Part shown: in pieces, positions 1 through 7,856 of the stretch | Layout of the letters: each line of letters starts with the position of its first letter | Numbering within the stretch: the first letter of the stretch is position 1 | Origin: a virus | Virus record (IMG/VR): IMGVR_UViG_3300037481_000188 | Coordinates: 1-35,575 of that record | DNA length: 35,575 bases | Direction: 5' to 3' (one strand) | Program-made: the position numbers and the translations under genes | The notes under the pieces: generated by a model | Database searches by the model: none | Told to the model about the DNA's origin: nothing | What the model saw: only the letters and a program-made list of their open reading frames with translations

Positions 1-127
1 CATAAAGAATCTCTTGATTTACTTGATAAATGCTACTACTATTACTCCGATGCTAATTGGACAAACAGAGATGGCAAAAAAGTCAAGGACTGGAAACGAA
101 CTATAAAAACAAACTGGTTCGGTAAAA
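1..127. repeat. Terminal direct repeat, copy 1 (circularisation overlap)
   Basis: Bases 1-127 are identical to 35449-35575. The length equals a k-mer size commonly used by short-read assemblers, and the repeat cuts through the middle of a coding gene. It is therefore most simply an assembly overlap of a circular or circularly permuted molecule, not a biological terminal repeat. Unique genome length would be 35,448 bp. Confidence 0.93.
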
Positions 128-207
128 ACAAAAAAGAGGCCTCCACATTTATTCCGGCCGAAAGTAGGTCAATCAGAGTTCACGAATCTTACCAAACAAA
201 CCTATGA
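1..207 (+). CDS. Replication protein, C-terminal part (gene continues from 35026-35575)
   Basis: This is the 3' end of a gene whose 5' end lies at the other edge of the window. The reading frame is open from base 1 and stops with TGA at 205-207. Joined through the 127-base terminal repeat, the protein carries an aromatic and basic C-terminal domain (YYYYSDANW, then KDWKRTIKTNWF). That pattern is typical of the C-terminal domain of phage replication initiators and helicase loaders of the DnaT/O type, which contact the replicative helicase. The stop overlaps the DnaB start (ATGA), so the two are probably translationally coupled. The helicase-loader role is inferred from the domain pattern and from the adjacent helicase. 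Confidence 0.75.
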   Translation, partial: HKESLDLLDKCYYYYSDANWTNRDGKKVKDWKRTIKTNWFGKNKKEASTFIPAESRSIRVHESYQTNL

Positions 208-1532
208 ATTTTACAAACGAAGAGTTAGAGAGGCAAGTCCTTTCAGCTATGATGATGTATGATGAAGAGAGGCTAACTGCCTTCTCAATCATTCCAAGTG
301 TTGATGTGTTTCAACTTGAGGCTAACAAGGTAATTGCTAAAGCTATCCAAGCCCAACAAGATGCCGGTGAGCCTGTGAACCTTGAGACTATTGCCATGAC
401 CTTGAAACGATCAGGATTACTCAAGGAAGCTGGAGGCTTAAAATATATTACATCGGTTTTCACAAGCCTAAAGAATCCTGGGCATATTGAAATCCATTGC
501 CGGATGTTAGTTGAGCAGTACATGAGGCAAAAGTTTCTTTATATCGCAACCGAGATGCTAACCAAGGCAAACTCTGACTCAGGTGATATTTTTGAACTAA
601 TCACTGAAATGCAAGGCAAGACTGATGGCCTGCTGACTTCAACCGTAAATAAGTCAGATGATAACTTTCAAACTCAGCTTGATATTTCCGCAGAGATGTG
701 GTTTAACAAAGCTGCCGGAACAATTGCAGGCTATTCAACTGGCATCTCATCACTTGACAAACTTTGCGGAGGTCTTACAGATTCTGAATTGACTGTTGTA
801 GGTGCAAGACCAGGTCAAGGAAAGACTGCACTTGTGGTAAGTTTAATGCGTAACTTAGTCAAGCAAGGCATTGGATGTGGCCTATTTTCACTTGAGATGA
901 GCAAACACGAACTTTGCCAAAGGCTTGCCAGCCAAGAGTCTCAGGTGTATGCTTTCAAAATAAAGCAGGGAGATATGAACACCTTGGACAAGGATGCTCT
1001 AAGGCAAGCTGTGAGCCGGATGAAAGACTGGAATATTAAGATTTGCGATGAGGGCAACATGAACATCCGCAAAATCAGAACTAAGGCAACCATGTGGAAA
1101 AACAAGTACAACATCAAGGTCATCTTTGTTGATTACATTGGCCTGATTGAGTCTGTTAATCCTAAAGAGACAAACAGAGTGAACATTGTTGGCGAAATCT
1201 CAAGAGGGCTGAAACTGCTTGCAAAAGAACTTCAGATTCCAGTTGTTGCCTTGAGTCAGTTATCCAGGCGAGTTGATGAGAGGCCTGATAAGATGCCTCT
1301 GATGTCTGACCTTAGAGAGTCGGGTTCTGTTGAGCAGGATGCTGATGTCATTTGGATGATGATGAGGCCAGCATTTTATTTCGACCCATCTGCCAGCACT
1401 AAAGTTGGTAATCTTGAATTATCAAACCAAGACCTTTGCCTAATTGATCAAGTCAAGATGCGTTCAGGTTCAACAGGAGTAATACCTTTGCGTTTCGATG
1501 GGGCATTAATGAGACTCAGGAACTATGAATAA
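204..1532 (+). CDS. dnaB: DnaB-type replicative DNA helicase
   Basis: A 442-residue hexameric replicative helicase that would unwind DNA ahead of the phage replisome. The N-terminal helical domain (about 1-150) has the DnaB N-domain pattern (QVLSAMM... AGGLKYI). The RecA-like ATPase domain follows, with Walker A GARPGQGKT at 200-208, the LFSLEMSK segment, Walker B VIFVDYIGL around D310, the LSQLSRR segment, and SDLRESGSVEQDAD, all diagnostic of DnaB. Length is close to bacterial DnaB (about 440-470), so it looks complete. The start ATG overlaps the stop of the replication protein by ATGA. The leader TACCAAACAAACCT before the ATG resembles the CCAA-rich leaders of other genes here. No primase domain is visible. 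Confidence 0.97.
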   Translation: MNFTNEELERQVLSAMMMYDEERLTAFSIIPSVDVFQLEANKVIAKAIQAQQDAGEPVNLETIAMTLKRSGLLKEAGGLKYITSVFTSLKNPGHIEIHCRMLVEQYMRQKFLYIATEMLTKANSDSGDIFELITEMQGKTDGLLTSTVNKSDDNFQTQLDISAEMWFNKAAGTIAGYSTGISSLDKLCGGLTDSELTVVGARPGQGKTALVVSLMRNLVKQGIGCGLFSLEMSKHELCQRLASQESQVYAFKIKQGDMNTLDKDALRQAVSRMKDWNIKICDEGNMNIRKIRTKATMWKNKYNIKVIFVDYIGLIESVNPKETNRVNIVGEISRGLKLLAKELQIPVVALSQLSRRVDERPDKMPLMSDLRESGSVEQDADVIWMMMRPAFYFDPSASTKVGNLELSNQDLCLIDQVKMRSGSTGVIPLRFDGALMRLRNYE

Positions 1533-1770
1533 CATCAATATCAGCCAAGTGCCATGCATGTGGGAAGGCATTGCAACCTATTCACAAGATTTATTTTACA
1601 CTCAAGAACCCAAAATTATGGAGTTGCAAGACATTCGATTTATGCTAAAACGCAAGTGCAAGGCACTTAGAGCCAAACTTGAAACCAATCTTACTCCTGG
1701 TTACCAATCAAGATGGCAGAATCAACTTGACCTCTATGAGTCAATTCTAAAACACTTACCTTTGCAGTAA
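1525..1770 (+). CDS. Hypothetical protein, 81 aa
   Basis: An 81-residue protein of unknown function that starts inside the last 8 bases of the helicase gene, which suggests co-translation. The N-terminal half has no recognisable motif. The C-terminal half (about 35-81) is basic and probably helical, with MLKRKCKALRAKLE followed by a predicted amphipathic helix ending in LYESILKHL. No signal peptide or membrane segment is seen. Its position between helicase and terminase genes does not settle its job. It is likely real, because it fills the space between genes and has the same codon habits as its neighbours. Confidence 0.7.
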   Translation: MNNINISQVPCMWEGIATYSQDLFYTQEPKIMELQDIRFMLKRKCKALRAKLETNLTPGYQSRWQNQLDLYESILKHLPLQ

Positions 1771-1782
1771 ACTATTAAAGCT

Positions 1783-1929
1783 ATGCCATTGAAAAAGGGA
1801 TATTCAGCTAAAACAATTAGCAAGAACATAAAGACAGAAATGAAGTCAGGCAAGCCTCAGAAGCAAGCCGTAGCAATTGCTCTCTCTGTGGCTAAGAAGG
1901 CCAAGAAGACAGCTAAAAAAATGAAATAA
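1783..1929 (+). CDS. Small lysine-rich DUF6496-like protein
   Basis: A 48-residue, very basic protein. The core KTEMKSGKPQKQAVAIALS matches the pattern I know from DUF6496-type small phage proteins, followed by a KKAKKTAKKMK tail. Function is unknown for the family. The charge suggests nucleic-acid binding or a small virion component. Start ATG at 1783 follows a TACCTTTG sequence (1757-1764) that matches the Bacteroidota -7 box, so a local promoter is possible. The stop is 36 bases before the small terminase gene. Confidence 0.75.
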   Translation: MPLKKGYSAKTISKNIKTEMKSGKPQKQAVAIALSVAKKAKKTAKKMK

Positions 1930-1965
1930 TCAACCACAAACTAAGGCTGAAAGGCCGGTACAATT

Positions 1966-2436
1966 ATGGCAGCACCGAAAGGAAATCAATGTTGGATGTT
2001 AAGGCTAAAGCATGGCCTTGATGGTAAGTTTAAAACACCTGAAGAAATACTTGAGAACTTTGAACAGTATGTTCAGTGGGCAGAAGAGACTCCACTAATC
2101 GAAGTGGACTTTAGAGGTAAGGATGCAACTGAGGTAAGATTGCCAAAGATGCGACTGCTTACCAAGGAAGGTTTTGCGCTTGCCTGTGGCTTCTCATGCT
2201 GGACTAAGCTTTCAGAGTATAAGAACAAATCAAAAGACTTCGGTAGTGTCTTTACACGCATAGAGCAGGCCATCTACACAAGCAAGCTAGAAGGTGCTGC
2301 AAGTGGATTCTTCAATCACAACATCATTGCAAGGGATTTGGGCCTAATGAACCAGGAGCAAGTGAATATGCAGGTCAGTGAGGTGATTAAACCTACAAGC
2401 CTTAAGAAGAGAAAATCGGAGGACAGAATTGGCTAA
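1966..2436 (+). CDS. terS: Terminase small subunit
   Basis: A 156-residue DNA-packaging protein that recognises phage DNA and feeds it to the large terminase. The N-terminal MAAPKGNQCWMLRLKHG with FKTPEEI and the C-terminal FFNHNIIARDLGL are typical of the P22 gp3-like small terminase family. The protein ends in a basic tail (SLKKRKSEDR). It directly precedes and overlaps the large terminase gene by 8 bases. P22-type small terminases generally go with headful packaging from a pac site, which would fit a circularly permuted genome. That link is inference. Confidence 0.9.
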   Translation: MAAPKGNQCWMLRLKHGLDGKFKTPEEILENFEQYVQWAEETPLIEVDFRGKDATEVRLPKMRLLTKEGFALACGFSCWTKLSEYKNKSKDFGSVFTRIEQAIYTSKLEGAASGFFNHNIIARDLGLMNQEQVNMQVSEVIKPTSLKKRKSEDRIG

Positions 2437-3763
2437 GCTTGACTTGTCAGATGCTGACCTTTGGCAGCCAAAGTACTTAGATGCAGTAACTGACCCAAAG
2501 ACCTATAACATCCTTTGGGGTGGTGCAGGAAGTGGCAAGAGTCAGACAATGATTCAGCTTCTGCTTGCTGAGATATGCGACCATAAGGCCAATCAGTTTC
2601 AAACTTATTTTGTGATTCGCAAAGTAGCCTCAACCCTTAGAAACTCAGTCTTTGCTGACTTTCAAAACAAGATAACTGAGTGGGGCTTGAATAAGCTTTG
2701 CCGGACTAAGACTGGATATCTTGAGATTCAATCAGCAGGCAACAAGATTGTTTTCTTAGGCTGTGATGATCCTGAGAAGCTGAAGTCATTAAGCCAAGCC
2801 AAATACATTTGGATTGAAGAGGCCACTGAGCTTACACTTGAGGACTTTACGCAAATTACTTTGAGGCTTAGAGGCAAGTCAGAGCATCCAAAGAGGTTCT
2901 TTCTTACTTTCAATCCGGTGTCAGATAGTCACTGGATTAAAAAGAGATTCTTTGATGATGTGCCAGCAAAAGAGGCAGATGATGTCTTAAGGCTTCACGG
3001 CACTTACTTAGATGCCTTAGATTTCTTAGATGACCAATACCCAATCAGGATGGAGGCACTTAAGGAAGTATCTCAGACTTACTATGAGGTCTATGCCTTG
3101 GGGCAATGGGGCATTTGGGATAGAGAGAGCTTATTTGCCACTTCATTTGATTTTAGCAAGCATGTTTATCAAGGCTACATCAAAGCCTCTCCTAGTCACA
3201 ATATTTATCTTGCATTTGACTTCAATGTTACTAACACATGCGTTGTAAGTCAGTACATCAAGAACTCATCTGAGGGCTTATTTTATGCCACAATCAATGT
3301 CATTAAAGTTTATCGGGTTGGAGATTTAGCTGCTTTGTGCCAAATAATCAAGCAAGAGTTTCCTGATATGACTTACATAATCAATGGTGATGCATCCGGT
3401 GCAAGCAGAAACGCATTCACGCAGGACAACATATCTGCCTATGCTCTCATCAAGAATTATCTTGGCATCTCTGACATGCAGATTCAAGTTCCAAGGTCTA
3501 ACCCAAGCCACATAGCAAGCAGGCTTGTGACCATCTTAGTGCTTCAAAAGGCCAAGGTGCAGATATCAGGGAAAAGGTGTGATGAGTTAGTCATTGACCT
3601 GAAGGAAGCCAAGGTGAGCAGGCAGGGAAGCCTCGACCCTTGGAAGAACAAGAACCCCGATAAGTCTCACGCATTAGATGCCTTCCGTTATTTTATTTTC
3701 TCTAATTTTGCAGAGATCACTTCGAACTTTAATTTAGAAAAGTATGGCACAATGTTGCAGTAA
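2429..3763 (+). CDS. terL: Terminase large subunit (TTG start)
   Basis: A 444-residue packaging motor: ATPase plus headful nuclease. Walker A GGAGSGKS is at 31-38, Walker B is YIWIEEATEL, and the coupling segment TFNPVS follows. The C-terminal RNase-H-like nuclease starts at YLAFDFNV, has NGDASG in the middle, and ends with HALDAFRYF. This is the PBSX-type large terminase layout and full length. The only sensible start is TTG at 2429, preceded by GGAGG at 2418-2422, one of the few Shine-Dalgarno-like sites in the window. The next in-frame ATG would remove Walker A. The start lies inside the small-subunit gene. Confidence 0.96.
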   Translation: MAKLDLSDADLWQPKYLDAVTDPKTYNILWGGAGSGKSQTMIQLLLAEICDHKANQFQTYFVIRKVASTLRNSVFADFQNKITEWGLNKLCRTKTGYLEIQSAGNKIVFLGCDDPEKLKSLSQAKYIWIEEATELTLEDFTQITLRLRGKSEHPKRFFLTFNPVSDSHWIKKRFFDDVPAKEADDVLRLHGTYLDALDFLDDQYPIRMEALKEVSQTYYEVYALGQWGIWDRESLFATSFDFSKHVYQGYIKASPSHNIYLAFDFNVTNTCVVSQYIKNSSEGLFYATINVIKVYRVGDLAALCQIIKQEFPDMTYIINGDASGASRNAFTQDNISAYALIKNYLGISDMQIQVPRSNPSHIASRLVTILVLQKAKVQISGKRCDELVIDLKEAKVSRQGSLDPWKNKNPDKSHALDAFRYFIFSNFAEITSNFNLEKYGTMLQ

Positions 3764-4157
3764 TTGTTTCAAAGCCTGTGAGCCACTCAACAGTTGCCCT
3801 GATGCTTTCTTGATTCTTGTGCCTCCTGCTTACCCCGAAGATTCAATTATCCTTAACATCAATAAGCCAGGAGTGAATGCTCGAATTACTCAGCAGCTTG
3901 AGATTGATTACTTGGGATATGTTGAGATTGACTTAGCAGGCTGTCCTGATGGATTTTTCAATCCTTATGGCGGACAATATGAGTTAGTGTTCATAAATCC
4001 CACCAATCAAAAGGTTTATGAGTTCACTGCTGTTGATGGCTTAATCTACTCAAGCATTTGCTTTAGTTTTGCCCCTACTTATCGAAATGATGAAGGCATC
4101 AATGAGGTAATTCTAAACATATTCAACGATTTAATCCCTGACCCATATTATGTATGA
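3744..4157 (+). CDS. Hypothetical cysteine-rich-start protein, 137 aa
   Basis: A 137-residue protein of unknown function, starting 20 bases inside the terL end. The N-terminus contains five cysteines within about 18 residues (MAQCCSNCFKACEPLNSC). The rest is predicted beta-rich (ILNINKPG, YVEIDLAGC, YELVFINP), as in small virion or tail-associated proteins. No signal peptide is seen. A TAATTTTG box at 3703-3710, inside terL, could drive it. Its stop overlaps the start of the following membrane-protein gene. A structural role is suggested only by location. Confidence 0.75.
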   Translation: MAQCCSNCFKACEPLNSCPDAFLILVPPAYPEDSIILNINKPGVNARITQQLEIDYLGYVEIDLAGCPDGFFNPYGGQYELVFINPTNQKVYEFTAVDGLIYSSICFSFAPTYRNDEGINEVILNIFNDLIPDPYYV

Positions 4158-4540
4158 TGAACTCACTGCTTCCTGTGGTGGCAAGCGCAGAGGCTGTTGC
4201 CTTATCGAGCTGCCTAAGCCTGCTGACATTGACAATGATTGCTCTGATCAGTGCAGCTTTTTCCTTGTTCTTGGATTATCTGCTGGACGATCATCCACTT
4301 GGGCAGTGGTATCTGTTCCAAATTCAGAAGTTGCCGACTTTGTGGGCCAAGCCACTTGGTGAATGTCCTTACTGCTCAGGAGCATGGCAGTTCCTCGTTA
4401 TCTCTTGTCTAATCTTTAACCAACCGTTTTATCTATGTTCAATTTTCTTAGGCGCAAACCATCTGTTTCTGCTCCTCCTGTCCCTGATGCAGAAACGAAT
4501 GTTGTCTCTCATCCGGAAAAACCAAGGTATCAGGGAGTAG
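4154..4540 (+). CDS. Membrane protein with CPYC motif
   Basis: A 128-residue membrane protein. Hydrophobic segments cover about 15-45 and 78-115. Between them lies a soluble stretch with KPLGECPYCSGAW, a pattern recalling DUF1360-type membrane proteins (GE-CPYC-x-G-x-W). Similar small membrane proteins are common between terminase and tail genes in Bacteroidota phages. That is from general knowledge, not a search. The two starts (ATG ATG) overlap the previous stop, and the 3' end overlaps the next gene by 106 bases. A second open frame (4150-4362) runs in parallel. I prefer this one because of the hydrophobic pattern and the motif. Confidence 0.65.
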   Translation: MMNSLLPVVASAEAVALSSCLSLLTLTMIALISAAFSLFLDYLLDDHPLGQWYLFQIQKLPTLWAKPLGECPYCSGAWQFLVISCLIFNQPFYLCSIFLGANHLFLLLLSLMQKRMLSLIRKNQGIRE

Positions 4541-5184
4541 CCCCGAAAGACAGATGGGATCAGATTGAGTATGCCTTCACTTCAGGAGGTGTCAAATACT
4601 TTAAATTCGTATCTGAGGTTAATGTGCCTTTTCAACGGGCAGTAGCTGCCAGGGATATTTTTACCGAGGAACTTTGGCAGATTAATCCTGACTACCTAAG
4701 AGGCTGGAACAATGGCCTTATCAATCTTCTGATGGACAAGAAGAAGAAGGATGATAAAAAGCTTTATGAGGTTGGTGTGATGGCCTCAAGGCTGAAGGAG
4801 CAGATGGAGATGTCTGTGAGCCTGCTCAGGCAGTTAAAGCTTGCAACAGTTGTGTACTTCGATGAGATTGAGAACCCACTTGACTACCAGTACCCATACA
4901 ACAAGAGCAAGCTTGAGCATTGGATGAAGTCCAATGATGTAGAAGGTTTTTTTTTGAATCTGCCGGAGTACGCTTATCTGCCCTCTTTGACAGAATACAG
5001 CATGAATTTTCCGACCTATTTGCAAGCAGAAACTCTCCAAAGCCTAAACAACCTGAAGCACATTATTGGACTTCAATTATCAGACAGCACAGACAGCGAT
5101 TTGCTGAAGTCCTTAGAATCGCAAGTGGAGATGCTTACAGAGCTAAATTCCTGGTCGAAAGGCCAATCTATGAGTACTATCTAA
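4435..5184 (+). CDS. Tail assembly chaperone-like protein, 0-frame product
   Basis: A 249-residue protein directly upstream of the tape measure gene, the usual place for tail assembly chaperones. After a proline-rich start it has APKDRWDQIEYAFTSGG and a helical centre rich in Lys and Glu. At codons 171-174 the gene runs through nine consecutive T (4947-4955). After this point the same bases can be read in the -1 frame as a 92-codon extension with no start codon of its own. The 0-frame product continues 77 codons past the slip site, longer than usual for such short forms. Which product is functional, or whether both are, is not decided by sequence. It overlaps the membrane-protein gene by 106 bases. 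Confidence 0.7.
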   Translation: MFNFLRRKPSVSAPPVPDAETNVVSHPEKPRYQGVAPKDRWDQIEYAFTSGGVKYFKFVSEVNVPFQRAVAARDIFTEELWQINPDYLRGWNNGLINLLMDKKKKDDKKLYEVGVMASRLKEQMEMSVSLLRQLKLATVVYFDEIENPLDYQYPYNKSKLEHWMKSNDVEGFFLNLPEYAYLPSLTEYSMNFPTYLQAETLQSLNNLKHIIGLQLSDSTDSDLLKSLESQVEMLTELNSWSKGQSMSTI

Positions 5185-5231
5185 TATATTCGACTTGGAT
5201 AACTGAGCAGAAGTCTAAAAGAGCTAAGTAG
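4953..5231 (+). CDS. -1 frameshift extension of the tail chaperone (fusion product about 265 aa)
   Basis: This open frame is -1 relative to the gene starting at 4435. It is open from 4938 and ends with TAG at 5229-5231. It contains no ATG, GTG or TTG codon, so it can only be reached by a ribosome coming from upstream. The run of nine T at 4947-4955 gives a T TTT TTT slippery heptamer in the correct phase. The extension reads like real protein, with FDRIQHEFSDLF, HYWTSIIRQHR and FLVERPIYEYYLIYSTW. The last element resembles C-terminal parts of tail chaperone G-T products. The expected fusion is 173 + 92 residues. An alternative is a one-base length error in the T run, which would make the extension the only 3' part. 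Confidence 0.65.
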   Translation, partial: FESAGVRLSALFDRIQHEFSDLFASRNSPKPKQPEAHYWTSIIRQHRQRFAEVLRIASGDAYRAKFLVERPIYEYYLIYSTWITEQKSKRAK

Positions 5232-5264
5232 TAGTTATTTTTTTTGTGTTTCATTTTTACAGAG

Positions 5265-5293
5265 AAAGAGCCTCCCAAATTGGGGGGCTTTTT
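5265..5293 (+). terminator. Rho-independent terminator after the chaperone gene
   Basis: The arm AGCCTCCC (5269-5276), loop AAATT and arm GGGGGGCT (5282-5289) form a GC-rich stem with one G-T pair. It extends by flanking A-T pairs into a TTTTT tail. It lies between the frameshift extension stop and the tape measure gene. Confidence 0.88.
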
Positions 5294-5297
5294 ATAT

Positions 5298-5305
5298 TAA
5301 CTTTG
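5298..5305 (+). promoter_or_regulatory. Putative -7 box for the tape measure gene
   Basis: TAACTTTG matches the Bacteroidota -7 consensus TAnnTTTG exactly. It sits right after a terminator and 16 bases before the tape measure ATG. The -33 box is weak: the closest TTG is only 15 bases upstream. Confidence 0.42.
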
Positions 5306-5321
5306 CGAGAAATAGAAGAAC

Positions 5322-7790
5322 ATGGCAACCATTTCCAATAATGATATTAAGATTCGGTATGTTGTTGAGACATCCAATCTTGAAGCTGCTGCACAGGCCT
5401 TTGATAAGTTAAGCAATGAAGAGAAGCAAGCACTTGCCGACTTAAAGAAGTTTAATCAGGAGAGCCAAAGCACTAACAAGTCAATGGGCGAACTTGGTAG
5501 CATTGCTGGGAAAGTTGGCGGTGTTCTTGGTGGTCTATTTGCAGTCGGTCAAATCAAGCAGTTTGCTTCTGCCGTGCTTGAAACAACCATCAAGTTTGAA
5601 TCAATGCGAAAGGCTATTGACTTTGCATCAGGATCAATGGAGGCAGGGGCTAAGAACTTTGAATTTATTAGAGACTTAGCCAACAGACTTGGGCTTGATT
5701 TAAAAGCAACAGCAGAAGGCTACAAGACATTTGCATCTGCTTCTAACTTAGCCGGGCAAAGCAGTCAAGAAACCAATAGACAATTTGCAGCAGTTGCTAA
5801 AGCTGCTCAGGTAATGGGCTTGTCTGCTGAAGATACTAAGGGAGCATTCTTGGCTCTTGGACAAATGATGTCCAAAGGAAATGTTCAGGCTGAAGAACTT
5901 AGAGGGCAATTAGGAGAGAGGCTTGTAGGTGCATTCGGTATTGCTGCAAAGGCAATGGGAGTAACTACTGGAGAACTTAACAAGATGCTTCAGAAAGGCC
6001 AAGTCTTAGCTTCCGACTTCTTGCCAAAGTTTGCCACCGAACTTGAAAACACATTTGGCAAAGGCAACACTCAGGTTACTTCACTTGCTGCCTCTCAAAA
6101 CAGATTTAACTCAAGCATTGACCAGCTTATTCTTGCGATTGGAAACAAGCTTAATCCATTCCTTAAAGGTGCTTATGATTTGGCTGCTGGAATTGCAAAA
6201 GAACTTGCCAAGGCTGGAGGAGAAACAGCAGCAGAAAAGCAAGCTAAGTTTAATGCTGAAGCTGTGGCATCAAAAAGAATTGAGGTTGAACTGGCAAAGG
6301 AGACATTTAAATTAGACCAGCAGAACACCATCAAGATAACTGCTGCTAACCTTGAGGGCATAAGAAGGCAGATAGCCAGGAATCAATTGATGGGCATGGA
6401 GGAAAAGATAAATGCTCAGATGAACAAGTTGGCAGATGCAAGAATTGCAGCAGCTGGGACATTAAGCACTAAACTTAAAAACAATGTACAACAACAAGAG
6501 AATGAACTTGCAGTATTAAAGGCTCAAGAAGATCAGTATGCAAAGATTGCAGGAGCAATTATTAATACTCCTCCTCCTCCTCCAATTGAGGATGAGAAAG
6601 CAAAAGCCAAACTATTAAAGCAAGAATATGATGACAGATTAAGATTGCTTGAACTACTTAAGCAACAGCGCATACTTACCGGAGAGTTATATGATGACCC
6701 ATTGGCTAAGATTGGTGCAGAAAAAGCTTTTTTTGATGCTAAATTAAAATTGCAACAGGAATATGCTGCCAAAGGTCTTAAAATTACTAAAAATGAATTA
6801 AAAGTTACAGTTCTTGAAAGTGCAAATGCTGAAAAAGAATTAAATCAGAAATGGAAAGCACTTAGGATGGAAAACTATAAGGATATAGTCAAGACTGAGG
6901 AGGAGATAAGGAAGGAAAGAGAGAAGACTATGAAAGAGGGGGTCAAGAATGCAATTGACTACAATAAAAAAATTGAGGACAATAATGCAGAGATGCTTCG
7001 AATCATTAAAAGAGATGAGAAAGAGGCTCAAGATGAAAAAGAGAGAAGGCTTTTAAAAACATTTGAAATCACTCAAATAATTTCTGATGCATCTTTTGAT
7101 ATTTATCAGAAAAGACTCAACAATGAGATGAAATTACTAAACAAAAGGTTTGATGAAGAAATTAGGCTTGCTGATGGTAATAAGCAAAAGATTGATGAGA
7201 TTGAGCAAAGAAGGGCAGAAAAGCAAAGAGAAATACAATTAAAGCAGTTTAAGGCAGAACAAGCAGCAGCTATTGCAAGAGTAATTTTTGAAACTGCATC
7301 AATGGTTGCTAAATGGGCTTCAAATCCAGTAACAGCACCACTTGCTGCATTAACCTTATTTGCTCAGGCTGCTCAAATTGGAGCAATCCTTGCTCAACCT
7401 GTGCCTGAGTTTGCAGAAGGTACTAAAGGCAAGCCATTTAAAGGAGGTAAGGCAATGGTGGGTGAGAGAGGAGTTGAGAAGGTTGTGACTGAATCGGGCA
7501 AGGTTTACTTTACTCCGGCAACAGCTACCCTGGTTGATTTGCCTAAAGGCTCTCAAGTAATTCCTAACCACGCTCTGAGCAAGCAGGAAATCTATTGGGG
7601 CAGTATGCAATACGGAAGGCAAGCAGGCAGTGGCAGTCCTGTTGTAGGCGAAATAAGGGAACTTGGAAGCATCCTAAAAGGCTTGCCCATTACTCAGCTA
7701 AACATGGATGAGAGAGGCTTTGAGAAGTTCATTAGAACACCCCGAAGGACAACTAAGATTTTAAACAATAGATTTAGGACTGAGAATTAA
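5322..7790 (+). CDS. Tail tape measure protein
   Basis: An 822-residue protein that sets tail length and fills the tail tube. Residues about 60-270 carry the tape-measure N-terminal domain: a glycine-rich amphipathic start, then FESMRKAIDFASGS, YKTFASASNLAGQSSQETNR, MSKGNVQAEELRGQLGERL and LASDFLPKFA. The middle is long charged coiled coil (about 300-660) with a proline run INTPPPPPIEDEK separating two halves. A hydrophobic segment lies at about 670-710 (AAIARVIFETASMVAKW and APLAALTLFAQAAQIGAILA). At about 0.15 nm per residue, length alone suggests a tail of roughly 120 nm, which is inference. Start ATG at 5322, A-rich leader. Confidence 0.95.
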   Translation: MATISNNDIKIRYVVETSNLEAAAQAFDKLSNEEKQALADLKKFNQESQSTNKSMGELGSIAGKVGGVLGGLFAVGQIKQFASAVLETTIKFESMRKAIDFASGSMEAGAKNFEFIRDLANRLGLDLKATAEGYKTFASASNLAGQSSQETNRQFAAVAKAAQVMGLSAEDTKGAFLALGQMMSKGNVQAEELRGQLGERLVGAFGIAAKAMGVTTGELNKMLQKGQVLASDFLPKFATELENTFGKGNTQVTSLAASQNRFNSSIDQLILAIGNKLNPFLKGAYDLAAGIAKELAKAGGETAAEKQAKFNAEAVASKRIEVELAKETFKLDQQNTIKITAANLEGIRRQIARNQLMGMEEKINAQMNKLADARIAAAGTLSTKLKNNVQQQENELAVLKAQEDQYAKIAGAIINTPPPPPIEDEKAKAKLLKQEYDDRLRLLELLKQQRILTGELYDDPLAKIGAEKAFFDAKLKLQQEYAAKGLKITKNELKVTVLESANAEKELNQKWKALRMENYKDIVKTEEEIRKEREKTMKEGVKNAIDYNKKIEDNNAEMLRIIKRDEKEAQDEKERRLLKTFEITQIISDASFDIYQKRLNNEMKLLNKRFDEEIRLADGNKQKIDEIEQRRAEKQREIQLKQFKAEQAAAIARVIFETASMVAKWASNPVTAPLAALTLFAQAAQIGAILAQPVPEFAEGTKGKPFKGGKAMVGERGVEKVVTESGKVYFTPATATLVDLPKGSQVIPNHALSKQEIYWGSMQYGRQAGSGSPVVGEIRELGSILKGLPITQLNMDERGFEKFIRTPRRTTKILNNRFRTEN

Positions 7791-7808
7791 TGTTTGGTTT
7801 AGATTAGT

Positions 7809-7841
7809 AAAAAGGGGGTGGCATTGCTATCCCTTTTTTTT
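7809..7841 (+). terminator. Rho-independent terminator after tape measure
   Basis: The left arm AAAAAGGGGGTGGC (7809-7822) pairs with GCTATCCC plus T run (7826-7839) across an ATT loop. The stem is about 14 bp with three or four G-T pairs, followed directly by T residues. Very strong hairpin between tape measure and the next tail gene. Confidence 0.88.
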
Positions 7842-7852
7842 GGCTAATTTTG
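7824..7852 (+). promoter_or_regulatory. Putative promoter overlapping the terminator
   Basis: TTG at 7824-7826, an 18-base spacer and TAATTTTG at 7845-7852 fit a Bacteroidota promoter. The ATG at 7857 is only 4 bases beyond the -7 box, so the transcript would be almost leaderless. The -33 part lies in the loop and 3' arm of the terminator. Confidence 0.4.
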
Positions 7853-7856
7853 GAGC

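Noticed and set aside
1-127. Terminal repeat as a biological direct terminal repeat or att site
   Set aside because: Its length is a common assembler k-mer and it lies in the middle of a coding gene, so an assembly overlap is the simpler explanation.
4150-4362. 70-codon frame parallel to the membrane protein gene
   Set aside because: It lacks a family signature and overlaps a frame with clear hydrophobic segments and a CPYC motif. Kept as an alternative only.
6575-6595. Proline run in tape measure (CTCCTCCTCCTCC) as a regulatory repeat
   Set aside because: It simply codes five prolines in a linker between two helical regions.
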